Part shown: in pieces, positions 12,801-23,832 of the stretch
Numbering within the stretch: the stretch's first letter is position 1
How the letters are laid out: every line of letters begins with the position of its first letter
NCBI GenBank assembly: GCA_002943765.1
Contig: PQWQ01000004.1
Location: 124,001 to 188,000, forward strand
Reading direction: 5' to 3'
Length of the DNA: 64,000 nucleotides
Origin: Psoroptes ovis
Lineage: Eukaryota > Arthropoda > Arachnida > Sarcoptiformes > Psoroptidae
Translations under genes and position numbers: made by a program
Notes under the pieces: generated by a model
Database searches by the model: none
Told to the model about the DNA's origin: nothing
What the model saw: the letters and a program-made list of their open reading frames with translations, nothing else

Positions 12801-13869
12801 CAATCCTAAATTTGAAATTAAAATTTACACAGATGCAAGTTTAAAAGGTATTGGTGCGGTATTGAAACAAATTCATCCCAATGAACAAGAATATCCTGTC
12901 GCTTACTTTTCAAAAAAATTGTTGCCATATCAACAAAGATATTCAGCATCTGAATTAGAATGCTTAGCAATTCTTGAAGCGGTAGAGTATTGGCATTATT
13001 GGTTAATTGGACAAAAATTCACTATTGTTACTGATCACAAACCGTTGGAAAGCCTTAAAAAAATAAAAAAGCCGAAAACAAGGTTGTTCAATTGGGCTTT
13101 GCGGCTAAGCTCGTATCAATTTACTATTGTGTACAGAAAGGGCGCTGATAATCAAGAAGCCGATTACCTCTCACGCCATCCGATCCATGATTTAGAAGAG
13201 ATGGCCAAAGCTCCGATGATCATGTTTACAAATCTTTGGGAAGATACTGATAAAATTATTGCAATTCAAAAAAATTATAATCCGAAACAGTTGAATAAAT
13301 GCTATGAAAAAAATGGAATTATTTATCGAAAGAAAAAGAATTTTGAACAAATCTTCATCCCAAAGGCGGAAGCGGAAAACGAACTCAGAAGAATTCACCA
13401 CGAATTTGGCCATATAGGTTCAGTCCATTTATACGAGCATTATTCCAGACGATATTACACCCCAGATATTATGAAGATCATTAAAAAAGTGGTGCAAAAT
13501 TGTGAGGTGTGTAACATCACCAAGAAAAACTCTTATCGTTTTGGATTTATGGGTCAAATAGGACCAGCGAAATTACCATTCGAAATCATCCATATCGACA
13601 CAATAGGAGGATTCCAAAGTTTTGGATCAAATAAACGATTTTTACATCTAGCAATCGATGCTTTTACAAGATTTATATGGATTATTTGTTCAAAGACGCA
13701 GACGGCAAAAGATATGATAAATTTGGTCAAAAAAATTCAAAGCGTAACGAAACCAAAATTGATTATTGCTGACCAATATCCGGCAATAAAAAGGAACCGA
13801 ATTCAAAACGTACTTAAAGAGGAACAACATAGGTATTATGTTTATCCCGAGGGATCATCCTTCCAGTAA
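9805..13869 (+). CDS. Retrotransposon Gag-Pol, frame broken in integrase
   Basis: One open frame encodes Gag, protease, reverse transcriptase, RNase H and most of integrase, with no break between gag and pol. Gag has a DUF1759-like segment (about residues 160-330) and three zinc knuckles: C358-x2-C361-x4-H366-x4-C371, C390-x2-C393-x4-H398-x4-C403, and C409-x2-C412 with HH416-417 and C421. Protease has DSGA at 565-568. RT has YIDD at 861-864, typical of Ty3/gypsy. RNase H has YTDAS from about 1008. Integrase has HHCC-type residues (HHEFGH, CEVC) and acidic residues D1265 and D1323. The frame then shifts: the A-run at 13788-13792 appears one base too long, the last ~26 residues to the stop at 13869 are out of register, and the true integrase end lies in the next frame. 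Confidence 0.93.
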   Translation: MSTSDVLMKNLQELEKEKPVIRRMITEVFNQINEKTIDAYDLVKKTLELAKRVADYRAKFKASADYGREHGLPFDSEKYELINTDYHQKLDKIYEVADKTKQDIKKINIFEMTIQDDATKAKNEPSKSNITNQQVQQETITMTTEAEPKTMPEKFILKEIEKIKPFSGKFLDFRKFFESLTSLLDLSCLPPQRKIDIIAEKLDGPSRQLINSMGDEDDYEKVKTILREKFYDPYEVVLNIAQQLRSLPKLTNNFDIMGMERILEDIKKTEKLMIKVNINPAYTYQFKRIIYQKLTYEIISKLGCVSETDLSIIIEVLEKEHKLARSRREDQNLFDDFLNCNPIVKTSPQRQNTRSTYCYFCNNPTHKSIDCYAKIPLKTKKNIIWEKNLCIRCLEKGHRMKNCNSKRICQICKSGHHEILCQTPQQDNPRWTNQSNVNRGNYRSITSPQRNMIEYPQQRSNTPRTKVKESYVCETMNTKSNDMKSHVQQNSDTNEQKEMKDTKPDDYEVQTMEDELIGLSNLESNMLHMMMAQTETTDMAKRKDLEEPVVVKVQVNGFEQELMIDSGANISFITPMYVKKLLLKEKPSNENIITLGSNVHIKGICTTTVKIENIEHEVKFYVVPHEKDIIALGRDAMRSFGISIIPEDENKWKVKINIGQGKEKDVEDHDIGKLLKKYKDVFAKNKEDIGCIKNEMAQIHLSNEIPITCRPYPCTAMDQEIIDKEIDRLLKMDVIEPSNSPFCFPIVLVDKKDEGKKTRLCVDYRKLNDVTIVEHYPMPKISDIDERLINSTYFTTLDISQGYYHVMIDPDDRGKTGFVTKYDQYQWKRLPFGLKNAPMIFQRIIWSLIKRNNLHMYCHNYIDDIIIFSRTKKEHLTHLDNVMNVLLKENIKLKLSKCIFGMKSIIFLGHKISEHGIAPCRSNIEAIVKAEPPKNLKDLRGFLGKINYYHKFIPNRAEKTYYLTELLKKNQKWEWTENQQKEFENLKNLLIKEPILKLFNPKFEIKIYTDASLKGIGAVLKQIHPNEQEYPVAYFSKKLLPYQQRYSASELECLAILEAVEYWHYWLIGQKFTIVTDHKPLESLKKIKKPKTRLFNWALRLSSYQFTIVYRKGADNQEADYLSRHPIHDLEEMAKAPMIMFTNLWEDTDKIIAIQKNYNPKQLNKCYEKNGIIYRKKKNFEQIFIPKAEAENELRRIHHEFGHIGSVHLYEHYSRRYYTPDIMKIIKKVVQNCEVCNITKKNSYRFGFMGQIGPAKLPFEIIHIDTIGGFQSFGSNKRFLHLAIDAFTRFIWIICSKTQTAKDMINLVKKIQSVTKPKLIIADQYPAIKRNRIQNVLKEEQHRYYVYPEGSSFQ

Positions 13870-14482
13870 TGGGATAGTCGAACGTGTAAACCAAACAATT
13901 TGCGATCGAATCCGTCATAAAATATACGAAACATCTAAAGAAAAAAGGACGTTATCCTGGGCAACGCATGCTGCAAAAGCAGCTGAAGAATACAATAAAA
14001 CCATTCATAGTGTCACAAAGTATTCCCCATTATTTCTGTTGACAGGGTATGATGCTGAAGAAATATTAGGACCGGAGGAAGTAGTAGAAGCACGAAAAAT
14101 TGCTTTTCAAAATTCAAATTTAATGCATGAAAAAAATAAGAAAAAATATGATGAAACAAGAAAAGAATTACCATTGGAAATAATCGACGAAGTGTATGTC
14201 TCCAAAGGAAACGCTTTGAACCGGAAAAAATTGGACGCAAGATTTGAAGGCCCGTTTCCAGTGATCGATAAAGAAGGGAATACAATGCTGAAAATCCAGA
14301 AGAAGGGAAAATTAGAAAAAGTTCACATTTCCCAAGTCAAGCCAAAATTTCATCCGTTTAATATGGTGCTATTGACTTTACTAATGCTGATACACCTAGC
14401 TAATGGGAAATATGAACCCTCCGTCGCAGATCCTATTGTTTGGGAAAAAAACCGATCATACTATCACAAAAGAATTAGTTAA
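13790..14482 (+). pseudogene. Pol C-terminus in shifted frame
   Basis: Continues integrase one frame over. It supplies HPSSNGIVER, whose Glu codon (13880-13882) is the third catalytic acid. The distance from the D1323 codon (13771) is 109 bases, one more than the canonical D-x35-E spacing of 108, which points to a single inserted base. A GPF-type module follows (LDARFEGPFPV). The frame then runs into a hydrophobic stretch from the ATG at 14363 (MVLLTLLMLIHLANG), which looks like a signal peptide and is probably the true start of the envelope gene. It stops at 14482, overlapping the env frame by 80 bases. Without the shift this would simply be the end of Pol. Confidence 0.85.
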
Positions 14483-15938
14483 TACCTATTATTATATTCG
14501 TTTAGTAAATCCATGTAGTATCCTTAAAAGAACGGATAGACGTTTTGAATGTAACGCAAGATATGATTTCTGGATAATGGAAACAATAAATAAAAATTGC
14601 GATAAGATTAATATAACATATGATGACTTTATGGAAGAAAACCGGCGAAGAAAAAGATTTGTTGGAAGTATTTTAAAAGGTACGAAATTCTTATTCGAAA
14701 ATTACGATAAGGTATTACATATTGGACAAACGATAGTTGGATTTGTAACTAATTGGTTTGAACGAAAGAAAATAAAGTCATTGAAAGAAACACAAAGAAA
14801 ACAGCAAGAACAAATCAAGGTTTTAATGAACTCTCAAAAAGAAATATTGAAAGAAATGGTGGACAAGTTGGATAAGATGGGCGAAATACAAATGAACAAC
14901 AGAAAAACCATGGAAGATTTAATAGATGGTCTACATTATGACCTTATGGTGGGATCACAAATGGTGACTATCAGTCAAAATCTAAAAAAATTCTTTAATG
15001 AATTGGCTCGTGGTATAATCCCAATAGAATTTGAATTATTGTTTCCCGGAATCGTTACCTCCGAAGATAAATATGAACAATGGGAATTCGTTGGATGTGA
15101 TTTGTCATCACATTCCGATTTAATTTTGGAATTTATACAACCTCAACCGTATGACGAATTAATTGTATATGAAAGCCATCCCTTTACTTTATATAAACAA
15201 CAAGAAGATAAATTTTGTATGTACGAATACAGTGGCCCACGATACATGCTGTATAATCTAGAAAAAGATTGCGTAAAAAGACTCCATTTACATCCTCATC
15301 ATAAGAAACGTTCAGAAAGTTTTATTATAAATAAATCAACAAGCTGTCAAGAGGATGATGAAATCGAAAAATTATGGGTAAAGAAATTTTGTGAAACAAA
15401 ATCAAAATTCAATCAAGAAGAACTACAAATTCATTATAACAATAAATTTATTTTTGTATATTGTTACAAACAATTGATAACGATCGAAAACATAACAAGT
15501 GAATGCGAAAACAAAATTTATAAAATCCCACAGAAGAAGGAGTTTATCGCTGGAAGTTTCCATCACAGACCATCAGTACGCAAAACGCTGGGAAATCATT
15601 CATTCCATTTGTATGAAAACGAATTGATTGGGAAAAACTTATACAGTGGAATTTATAATTATTCGATCCAAACGAAAAACATAGATCAATTACTAGCGGA
15701 AATGAATAATCTTGATGAACCTGAAGAAGATCGTTTTAATAAATGGTTGATGCTTATTCCAACAGGAGTCTGTTTATTGATTATTATCGCTGGTGTACTC
15801 ATCGTAATATTGAGAAGGATAAAATTGACAAAGAAGAAGAGAAAAATATTAGAACGATCGCAAGAATTCATCGAGTTGGAAAATCAAGCTAGATCACAAG
15901 GATCAAATAGCCCAGAAGTAGATGATACCGCTGTGTAA
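14403..15938 (+). CDS. Envelope-like fusion glycoprotein of the retrotransposon
   Basis: 511-residue frame resembling class I fusion proteins of insect endogenous retroviruses and the baculovirus F family. Visible marks are a furin-type site RRRKR at 81-85 followed directly by a hydrophobic FVGSI, a long charged heptad-like region after it (about 110-190), about ten Cys residues in the ectodomain, a transmembrane segment at about 448-470, and a short basic tail. The segment before the cleavage site is only 85 residues and this frame has no signal peptide; the likely one lies in the overlapping Pol frame at 14363-14407. A run of seven A at 14445-14451 is where the two frames would join if it were one base shorter. 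It could instead be expressed by splicing, as in gypsy. Whether it is functional cannot be told. Confidence 0.85.
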   Translation: MGNMNPPSQILLFGKKTDHTITKELVNTYYYIRLVNPCSILKRTDRRFECNARYDFWIMETINKNCDKINITYDDFMEENRRRKRFVGSILKGTKFLFENYDKVLHIGQTIVGFVTNWFERKKIKSLKETQRKQQEQIKVLMNSQKEILKEMVDKLDKMGEIQMNNRKTMEDLIDGLHYDLMVGSQMVTISQNLKKFFNELARGIIPIEFELLFPGIVTSEDKYEQWEFVGCDLSSHSDLILEFIQPQPYDELIVYESHPFTLYKQQEDKFCMYEYSGPRYMLYNLEKDCVKRLHLHPHHKKRSESFIINKSTSCQEDDEIEKLWVKKFCETKSKFNQEELQIHYNNKFIFVYCYKQLITIENITSECENKIYKIPQKKEFIAGSFHHRPSVRKTLGNHSFHLYENELIGKNLYSGIYNYSIQTKNIDQLLAEMNNLDEPEEDRFNKWLMLIPTGVCLLIIIAGVLIVILRRIKLTKKKRKILERSQEFIELENQARSQGSNSPEVDDTAV

Positions 15939-16018
15939 ACGAAATTGATGTCAATCCAAAATAAAGTTGCGCTTTTTCACCCCCCCCCCCGTATTGTTTT
16001 TTTTTTTTAGAGGGGAGA
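15939..16018 (+). promoter_or_regulatory. Polypurine tract region
   Basis: Between the env stop and the 3' LTR lie a C-run, a T-run and then AGAGGGGAGA, ending exactly at the LTR start at 16019. This is the expected primer site for plus-strand synthesis. Confidence 0.85.
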
Positions 16019-16455
16019 TGTAATAGAAATGGTAGTTATTGATCTAAAGAGATGTTATTTAACATCATTAATTTTTAAATCGTTAGCTTAATGATGATAA
16101 TGTTTAGCTGATTACCATATTTGGCAAAAATTCCAATCTAATCACATTGGCTAAACATGCACATCATTATGATTTAAAGTATTCAAAACATCCTCGATTT
16201 AATTACCTTTCTATCACATTCCTTTCTCATAATGTATATATTTTCCGTCATTTTAATCAAAATTGTCAATTTTTCAATTATTATTCAGTCAGTCGTTATT
16301 TTCATCAAATGTTGTCATTATCATTTTTTATCAATAAATAAAACTTTTACGAAAAAAAAAAAAAAAAAAACTTGTTGTTGTGTCAAAAATTTATTTCGTG
16401 AAAAAAGAAGGTTAAATTCAACCAAAATTGCGCTCACCACTACGTATATCTTATA
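16019..16455 (+). repeat. 3' long terminal repeat
   Basis: Matches the 5' LTR over its whole length by eye, with 19 instead of 20 A in the poly-A run. It is followed by TATATA, compatible with the target duplication. Confidence 0.95.
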
Positions 16456-17058
16456 TATATATGAATACATTTTGTTTGTATAATAATAATAATAATAATT
16501 TAAGAAAAATTAAACATTTTCTCATAATAAACACACACAAACACACACAGACACACATACACAAATATTTATAATAATTGATGATCAATGATCGATTATG
16601 ATCGAGATGATGATGCTAATCATTTGACCTTGTGATTAGTTTAAAAATTGTAAATCTTTTGAAAAAATGGGAAATCTATGTGAAATCATAACATAGATAT
16701 CTCATTTTTTTTCAAAAATATAAATAACATACAAAAAAAATGATGTTTCGATGCATCCACAAAAAAAACATTGATGATTGAATATAAATACATACATAAA
16801 TTAAACCATTATCGTGCAATGACTCCATTTTATTTTACTTCGTAGCATCATCATTTTTTTTCGATTTTCTTAAACTTTGAACTAAAATAAATAGAAATAT
16901 ATATATCTAACTATCTGAGTATATGTTATGTTATGTTTGTCAGTTATTTAGTTATTTAGTTTATGAATAATGTGTTTTCAATCAATATTTTTTTTTGTGT
17001 GTGTGTGTTATCACAGTTTTTTATTTATGTTTTGTGAATAAATAACATAAATATGTAT

Positions 17059-17142
17059 TATGGTTGTCCGAAAAGTTTTTGCCAATTTTCTTATGGCTTT
17101 TCGATGGATATAATAGGCCAGAACTTTTCGGACAGCCTAATA
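17059..17142. mobile_element. Palindromic MITE, copy 4
   Basis: Left TGGTTGTCCGAAAAG, right CTTTTCGGACAGCCTAATA. Arms match at the GAAAAG/CTTTTC position. Confidence 0.82.
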
Positions 17143-19368
17143 TATTTTTAAATTTTTCACATTTTTTTTTGTAAATTAATTAAAATGCATGTTTTTTTCA
17201 TTGGATTACGAATGATGATGATGATGATGATGAAAACAAAATAAATACAAAAATTTGTGTATTTTAATTCTTAATATTTTATTCAATTTTTTTTTCTGGA
17301 AAAAAAAATGATCGCTGCTGCCATTCAACTTTAAATTTAAGTTGAATTAAAGCCATTTTCATTTATTTATTTATTTATTTTATGATGATGATGAATATCA
17401 AAGAAATTGTGTCGATAATCCCTTCAAACAAGTCGATCAAACAAACGAAAAAAAAATTTGCTTTGAAATTTTGATTTGATTCAAAAATTTGAATGAAATG
17501 AAATGAAACATGAAAAAAATGTATCAATCAATATTTCCAATTTGACAATGAATGACAAACTTGTTGATTTATATGTATTTTTCAATTTTTCTTAAATCTT
17601 TATAAGGAAATAAACAAAAATATTTGAAATGGTGATCTCGTGGAAAAATTAAGGAATCGAAACGAATCTAATATTTGTGATATTGACTTTGATTTTACAC
17701 ACAACACTTTGTTATCAGATATCTAAATGTTCAAAACTAATGGATCAATTCATATTCATAAAAATCTAATGACAAATATTGGCAATCAAACAATCGAGAT
17801 CGATTGATTGATCGCAACTTTTAAAAATTAGAACCTTTAAAAACCTTCAAAGAAAAAAAAATAATTTGTATTTTGTCATTGTATGCAATGAAGCTCTATA
17901 TGAATGAATGAATGTTTTTGAACGAAAATATATATTTAAGAATAATCTTCAAGATGAAAAAATAAATAAATCTAGTTTATTACACTTTAAGAAATGTAAA
18001 TAAATAAATAAATAAATACAAAATTAATAATAATTTATACTTAATAATTTATAAATATGACATTTCTAGTGATCGAAATTGAATCAAAATTGTGAATTGT
18101 GAACTGATTGAATTGCCATTTGAAAAATATAAAATACTTTCATTCAATCAATCAATCAATCGATTCTCATTACATCTATCTATCTATCGATTATTATTAT
18201 TATTTAAGGCGTTGTTTTTCAACAACAATCTTCAATTTCGTGATGAATTTAGAATTTAGTATTTTGTATCTGAATTTGAATTTGAATTTTGAATGGAAAT
18301 ATATATATCAATGTGTTCCATTATCATTATTGTTGATTATTCAAAAATGAATTTGAAATGTATTATTTAAATGGTTAATATAAACAACAATCGAATAATA
18401 ATAATCAGAAAAATAATGAAAGAATTAATCAAAAAAGAACAATATCATCATTATTATCGATTGTGTTAATTATAATTTTTTTTTATATTGTAATTAACTC
18501 AATATATGACGACCACAAATATATATGAAATTCATTCGTTCATTTAAATGATTTCAATGAACAATTGCGATTGTAGTATTCGCATTGTTTTATTGCCGCA
18601 CCTATACACACTAACACATATAATTTCTTTTCATGAATGTGAATGTGAATGCATGTATCTATCATTCATTCAATGATATAATAAATTTTTCAAAAAAAAA
18701 AAAAATTAAAATCATCTTTGATCATTTCAACCTTTAACCTTTAGTAAAAAATTTTTCATTTTTATAGGAAATTGAAAATTTGTGAATCGTATTTCAAAAG
18801 AAATTCAAAAGAAAAAATGGATCATCATCATTAAGAATCCATTATTCAAATATTTATTATCATTAACACTTTTTGGATCAAATTATATACATTTTAAAAC
18901 AAAATTAAACAAACAAAAAAAAATTTGAAATAAATTTATGAATTTTTGAATAATCAATGTGAATGAATGAATGAATACATATGAATTATTGAATAAATAA
19001 ATAAATAAAAAATAATCATTATGATCATCTGATTCATATGAATTTTCAAATGAATTGGAAATGTTAATCATATATTCACAATTTGTATGATTTGATTTAG
19101 GTCAAATTCATAATTCATATGTTTGTAATCAAAAGTTTATAATTTTTTTTAAAATTGAAATAATATGTAAATTTTGAATTATTTGAAAAATTTAAAATTT
19201 TGTTTCAAAGTTTCAAAGTTTCAAAGGGTTAAATAATGATCATTGCTTGTTCCCGGGAATCCTTTTGTGCAAATATTAATTCATATATATTCACTGTGAA
19301 TCAATCAAACAAATTAAACATGGATGGAACAAAAAACACAAAATAATCAAAAAAATTGAGTTTTTGTA

Positions 19369-19453
19369 ATTAGGTTGTCCAGAAAGTTCTGGCCGATTAT
19401 ATCGTAGAAAATCATAAGAAAATCGGCAAGAACTTATCGGACACAGTCTAATA
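19369..19453. mobile_element. Palindromic MITE, copy 5
   Basis: Left TTAGGTTGTCCAGAAAG, right ACTTATCGGACACAGTCTAA. The right end has a two-base interruption. Confidence 0.8.
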
Positions 19454-19541
19454 TAATTGAACTATTTTCAATCATAAAAAATAATAATAATTAATTATAA
19501 TTACAAATCCATATAAATTGATTAATTTGTATTTTTAGTTT

Positions 19542-19564
19542 TGTGTGTGTGTGTGTGTGTGTGT
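19542..19564. repeat. TG microsatellite
   Basis: Uninterrupted TG repeat. A CA run of similar length lies 70 bases downstream (19632-19652), so the pair could form a hairpin. Confidence 0.9.
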
Positions 19565-20319
19565 ATTCAAAAATAAAAATATCGCAAAAATACTAAAATC
19601 AATGTCAAATTGAAACATTTCAACAAAATAGGCACACACACACACACACACATATTTATGGCTATATTTTCAAGTTCATATCTGTTGTTATTGATATATA
19701 TGAATTTGATCAAATTTTAAATTAAACATTGAATTGGCAAAACAAATGTATCAGAAATGGAAATCAAAAAAATTGTAATTTGGATTTGGATTTTTCTCGA
19801 ATGAAAATGGGCTCGATTAATCGATTAATTATTTGAATTAACAAAAATTAGATATTTTCCATTTTATTATTAATCAATCAATTCAAATATACAAAATTTT
19901 TTTCAAAAAACAAAGGCGTGATTGATTTCGAGTAATTTTTCTATTTTTATTTTGTCAAATTTAAAAGCATGGAGTCAATGGGAGCATATATCTTACTGAA
20001 AAATAACTAAAGATGGCGCGTTGTGTTTGAATCAAAAGAAAATTTGATTTCTTTTCTTTTCTTTGAAATGATTGTTGTCATTTATTTCATAAGCAATTGT
20101 CTAAGGAAGACTTGATTGATACGTCTTATTTATTATTATTATTATTATAATTATAATTATGCATATAACAACAAAGTAATTTGAATTGTATCATTTTTGA
20201 ATCGAAAATATCAAAAAATTCAAATAAATTAATAAATTTTATCATTATCAAAAACATCTTATCATCATCATCATCAATTCATATCACTTATTATCACCTT
20301 ATTGTTTGAACTTTTTTTT

Positions 20320-20380
20320 ATTTCATTTCATTTCATTTCATTTCATATCATTTCATTCCATTCCATTCCATTTCCAATGC
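20320..20380. repeat. TTTCA pentanucleotide run
   Basis: Repeats of TTTCA grading into ATTCC units. A second shorter run of the same motif lies at about 28075-28110. Confidence 0.8.
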
Positions 20381-22705
20381 TGATCATAATGATCAAGTGT
20401 TAATGATTGTTAAATATGCCTCATTATTATTATTATTATTATTATTATCATCATTATCCAATGTGTTAAATATGCGAAATACATCCTAGTTTATCATCAT
20501 TGGATAAATTTAAGGAGATGTTTCATTTTCATTTTAGTTTACCTTTATTTCGAAATCGAAATAAATAAATCAGTTGAATAGAGGAGAATGTTCATAGAAA
20601 AAAAAATTGTTCTTGAAAAAAAAATCTCATTTATTTTTTTAAAATATTTTTTTACTTGACTTATTGTTTTTGATAATGGATGAATGAATGTATAAATGAA
20701 TGATTGAATGAATGAATGAATCAAAGGCTGTTTGTAAAATGAAGGATTAATCGAAATGAATGAACTAATTCAACTTTGAACTTGAACAATATCGGAATTT
20801 GCAGCTATCACATTGCATTGAATACAAGGAATAAATATAAAGCATATATATATCAAAGATACTTGAATAACTAAGATAATAATCAATACAGCAATGTTAT
20901 TCAAAAAAAAAAAAAAAAAAAATATTCATTGAAAATGTATGTTTCGAAAATGAAAAATTCTCAGACAAGTTGTGACAAAAATAAATCAATCAGAAAATCA
21001 ATAATCAAAAATGAATTATTTAGTTATTTAATCATAATCATAATGTGCATAGCTGATAGATGATGACATACACATGAAAATCTTGATGAAAACCTGCTTT
21101 TAAGGCCATATTTTTGTTTGTTTGTTTGTTTGTTTTTCAATATGATTTGTGTGTCATTTGTTGTTGTTGTTGTTGCTGTTGTTTATAATTATCAAAATCT
21201 GAAGATCATTATTGATTATTGATTAAAGGTTTTTTTTCAAATATTCAATAAGTAGATGCTTGTTACTATGTTTATAATTTTCAATTGTGATCTCAAAGAC
21301 ATTTGTTTTTGTTTTAACATGTTTCCATATGAATTTTTTTTTTTTTTTAATTTTTTGCCTTCGAAATTCAATTTTTGATTATTGATTTAATAAAAAAAAA
21401 ACAAGAAAATAAAATAAGTTTCAAAATACAGATGAACAAAATGCAAGCGAAAAACATTATGAATAATATTTATTCAATAATAATACTCACAAACATATTG
21501 ATTTATAATTTTTAACAAATCAATTTTTCGATGCTTTGTTTGATTAGTTTTAAACAAAACAAATAGTATATGAATTTTTCAACACTTTTTGATTTCGATA
21601 AATTGATGAACAAGTGAATATTGATGAAATGATAATTTACATATTTTCACACATAATAAATTTTTGGTCTAATACAAAACATATATATTTTTCAAAGAAA
21701 ATTTTAAGAAAATCTTGATCAATATAAATATATATCTCAATGTAAAAATTTCAAACTATTCAACTTGACTTGATTTGTGAATTTTTTTTTTGTATTGAAC
21801 AAATCAATTGAAATCAGTCTCATTGACATTTGAATAGAAATTAATCAAAAAGCATCATTGTCAAACTTTGAACATGATGCATATTAGTAGTTGCAAAGAA
21901 AATGTATTTGTCCTTCTTAAAAAGAAGAAAAAAAAATTTAATCAAATGAATCGATTAATTTTGATACATCTTCATCTTTGAATGTGAATATTTGATTATT
22001 TGATTATTACATTTACAAATTATAATTCAATTGAAAATTAATGAATGTATCAATTTTATCAATTTCAATGTTTTTTATTATATTAATACACATAGATTAA
22101 TATGAATCATCATCATCAAAACATTAGTCATGAACATATGAATGAGAAATTGAAAATGAAAATACAACTATAGTCTTTGATGAATAAACTAACACTAATC
22201 GATCATTTAATAATTGATTATTAATTAATTAATTGATTTTTAGATTTTTAATATTCATTTATTCACACACAATATTCATTGTTATCATTGTTTACAACAA
22301 TTTCATGTCAATTTGGATTTATTAGTTTTTGAAAAAAAAATTGAAAATATGGTTTCATAAGAAAAACATGAAACATTTTCACTGGAGGTTGATATCGGTA
22401 TATTTCTTCAAAATTTTAACACATTTTCAATGCAAAAAATGGATCCAATAGTTCATTGAATAATAATGATATCATCTGTGCATATTTGTTGTTGTTGTTA
22501 ATGATGAATGAATGAATAGAAATATGTGCACATGTTTCAACACATATTCAATTATGAAAATGAATGTAATTAAAATTCAATTTTTTTTGAAATGATCGAC
22601 ATGAATATGAATTGAATCGAAATAAATTAATTATATTGAAATATATGCCAGCCAACGAAAAAAAAAAATTTGATGAAAAGCTTTCAAGTGAGGCTATAGA
22701 TTGAA

Positions 22706-22732
22706 TGTGTGTGTGTGTGTGTGTGTGTGTGT
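22706..22732. repeat. TG microsatellite
   Basis: About 13 uninterrupted TG units. Confidence 0.9.
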
Positions 22733-23520
22733 TTGGTTTTTGATTTTGAAAAATACATTTTTTTTCAATGAATATCAAGATGTATTAGTTTGCACAAGAA
22801 ACGATTTTGTATGAATCTCATTTTTTTTTTTTTTTTTTTTGAAAATGATTTGATTATGAAATTTCCAACTGAAAACATTTAAACATTTGGCCAAAATTCA
22901 TGTCAATCGATTCAATCAATCATAAAAAAAATAAATTTCAATGAATTGATTAATTTCGATAAGAAAAACCACTGATAAATAATTAAGAAAAATACATCAA
23001 TTGAATTATTAACGAAGCCGGAAAATTTTTTTTTTCAAAGAAATTTTATCATAATTAAAAGATAGAAAAAAAATACATTTCCCATATTACAATGATTTAC
23101 GTAATATCATCATCATTAAAATGAAATTGAAAAGATTTTAAAAAATTTAAATTTTTTTTAAAGTTTTCATCATACTTATTATACTCATCATTACGATAAA
23201 CAAAATGACATTTATGAATATTTATTTATTTATTTTTGAATGTGTGCATGTGTGTGTGTGTGTGTGCATGTAATTGATAAATAATTACAAATTAATAACA
23301 GGGTGGACATTGAATGATGATGTAATTTTAATGTAATATAACAATGGCCGAATAATATTGTCAAATTCATTAAAATAAATGAAATAATAAAATTATTATA
23401 ATTTCAAAAATTGAAAAATTTGAAATTATAAATGTAAATTTAAATTTTGTTGATATTAATGAATGTCATCATCATCATCATCATCATCATTATAATAATA
23501 ATAAAAATAGATTTAATATA

Positions 23521-23604
23521 TATTAGGTTGTCCGATAAGTTCTTGCCGATTTTGCGATGATTTTCTACGATATAACCAACAAGAACTTTGCGGACAATCC
23601 AATA
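23521..23604. mobile_element. Palindromic MITE, copy 6
   Basis: Left TATTAGGTTGTCCGATAAG, right CTTTGCGGACAATCCAATA. Copy 7 lies only 145 bases away. Confidence 0.83.
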
Positions 23605-23748
23605 TATAATATCACATATTTTTTAGTTTTTGAATTGTTGTAATTAAATTTTTTTTTCTAGTTGTATTAATAATTAATTTTAATCATCATCATCATCATT
23701 ATGACAAATAATAATAATTATTTTTAATTTTTAATTATCATTAATCAT

Positions 23749-23832
23749 GTTTGGTTGTCCGTAAAGTTTTTGTCCGATTATATCGTAGAAAATCATTAGA
23801 AAATCGGCAAAAATTTTTCGGACAATTTAAAT
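23749..23832. mobile_element. Palindromic MITE, copy 7
   Basis: Left TTTGGTTGTCCGTAAAG, right ATTTTTCGGACAATTTAA. More diverged at both ends than most copies. Confidence 0.8.

Larger units (their letters stand above)
9331..16455 (+). mobile_element. LTR retrotransposon with env-like gene
   Basis: Complete 7.1-kb element: 438-base 5' LTR, Gag-Pol frame, displaced Pol end, Env-like frame, purine-rich tract (AGAGGGGAGA) directly before the 437-base 3' LTR. Flanks show TATA on both sides, consistent with a 4-base target duplication (ATATA is also possible because the site is AT-repetitive). The LTRs are identical by eye except for 20 against 19 A in one run, so insertion was recent. Pol is clearly Ty3/gypsy-type, while Gag has the triple-knuckle layout usual for BEL/Pao. 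GC is visibly higher than in the host flanks. No TGG-starting primer binding site follows the 5' LTR. Confidence 0.95.
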
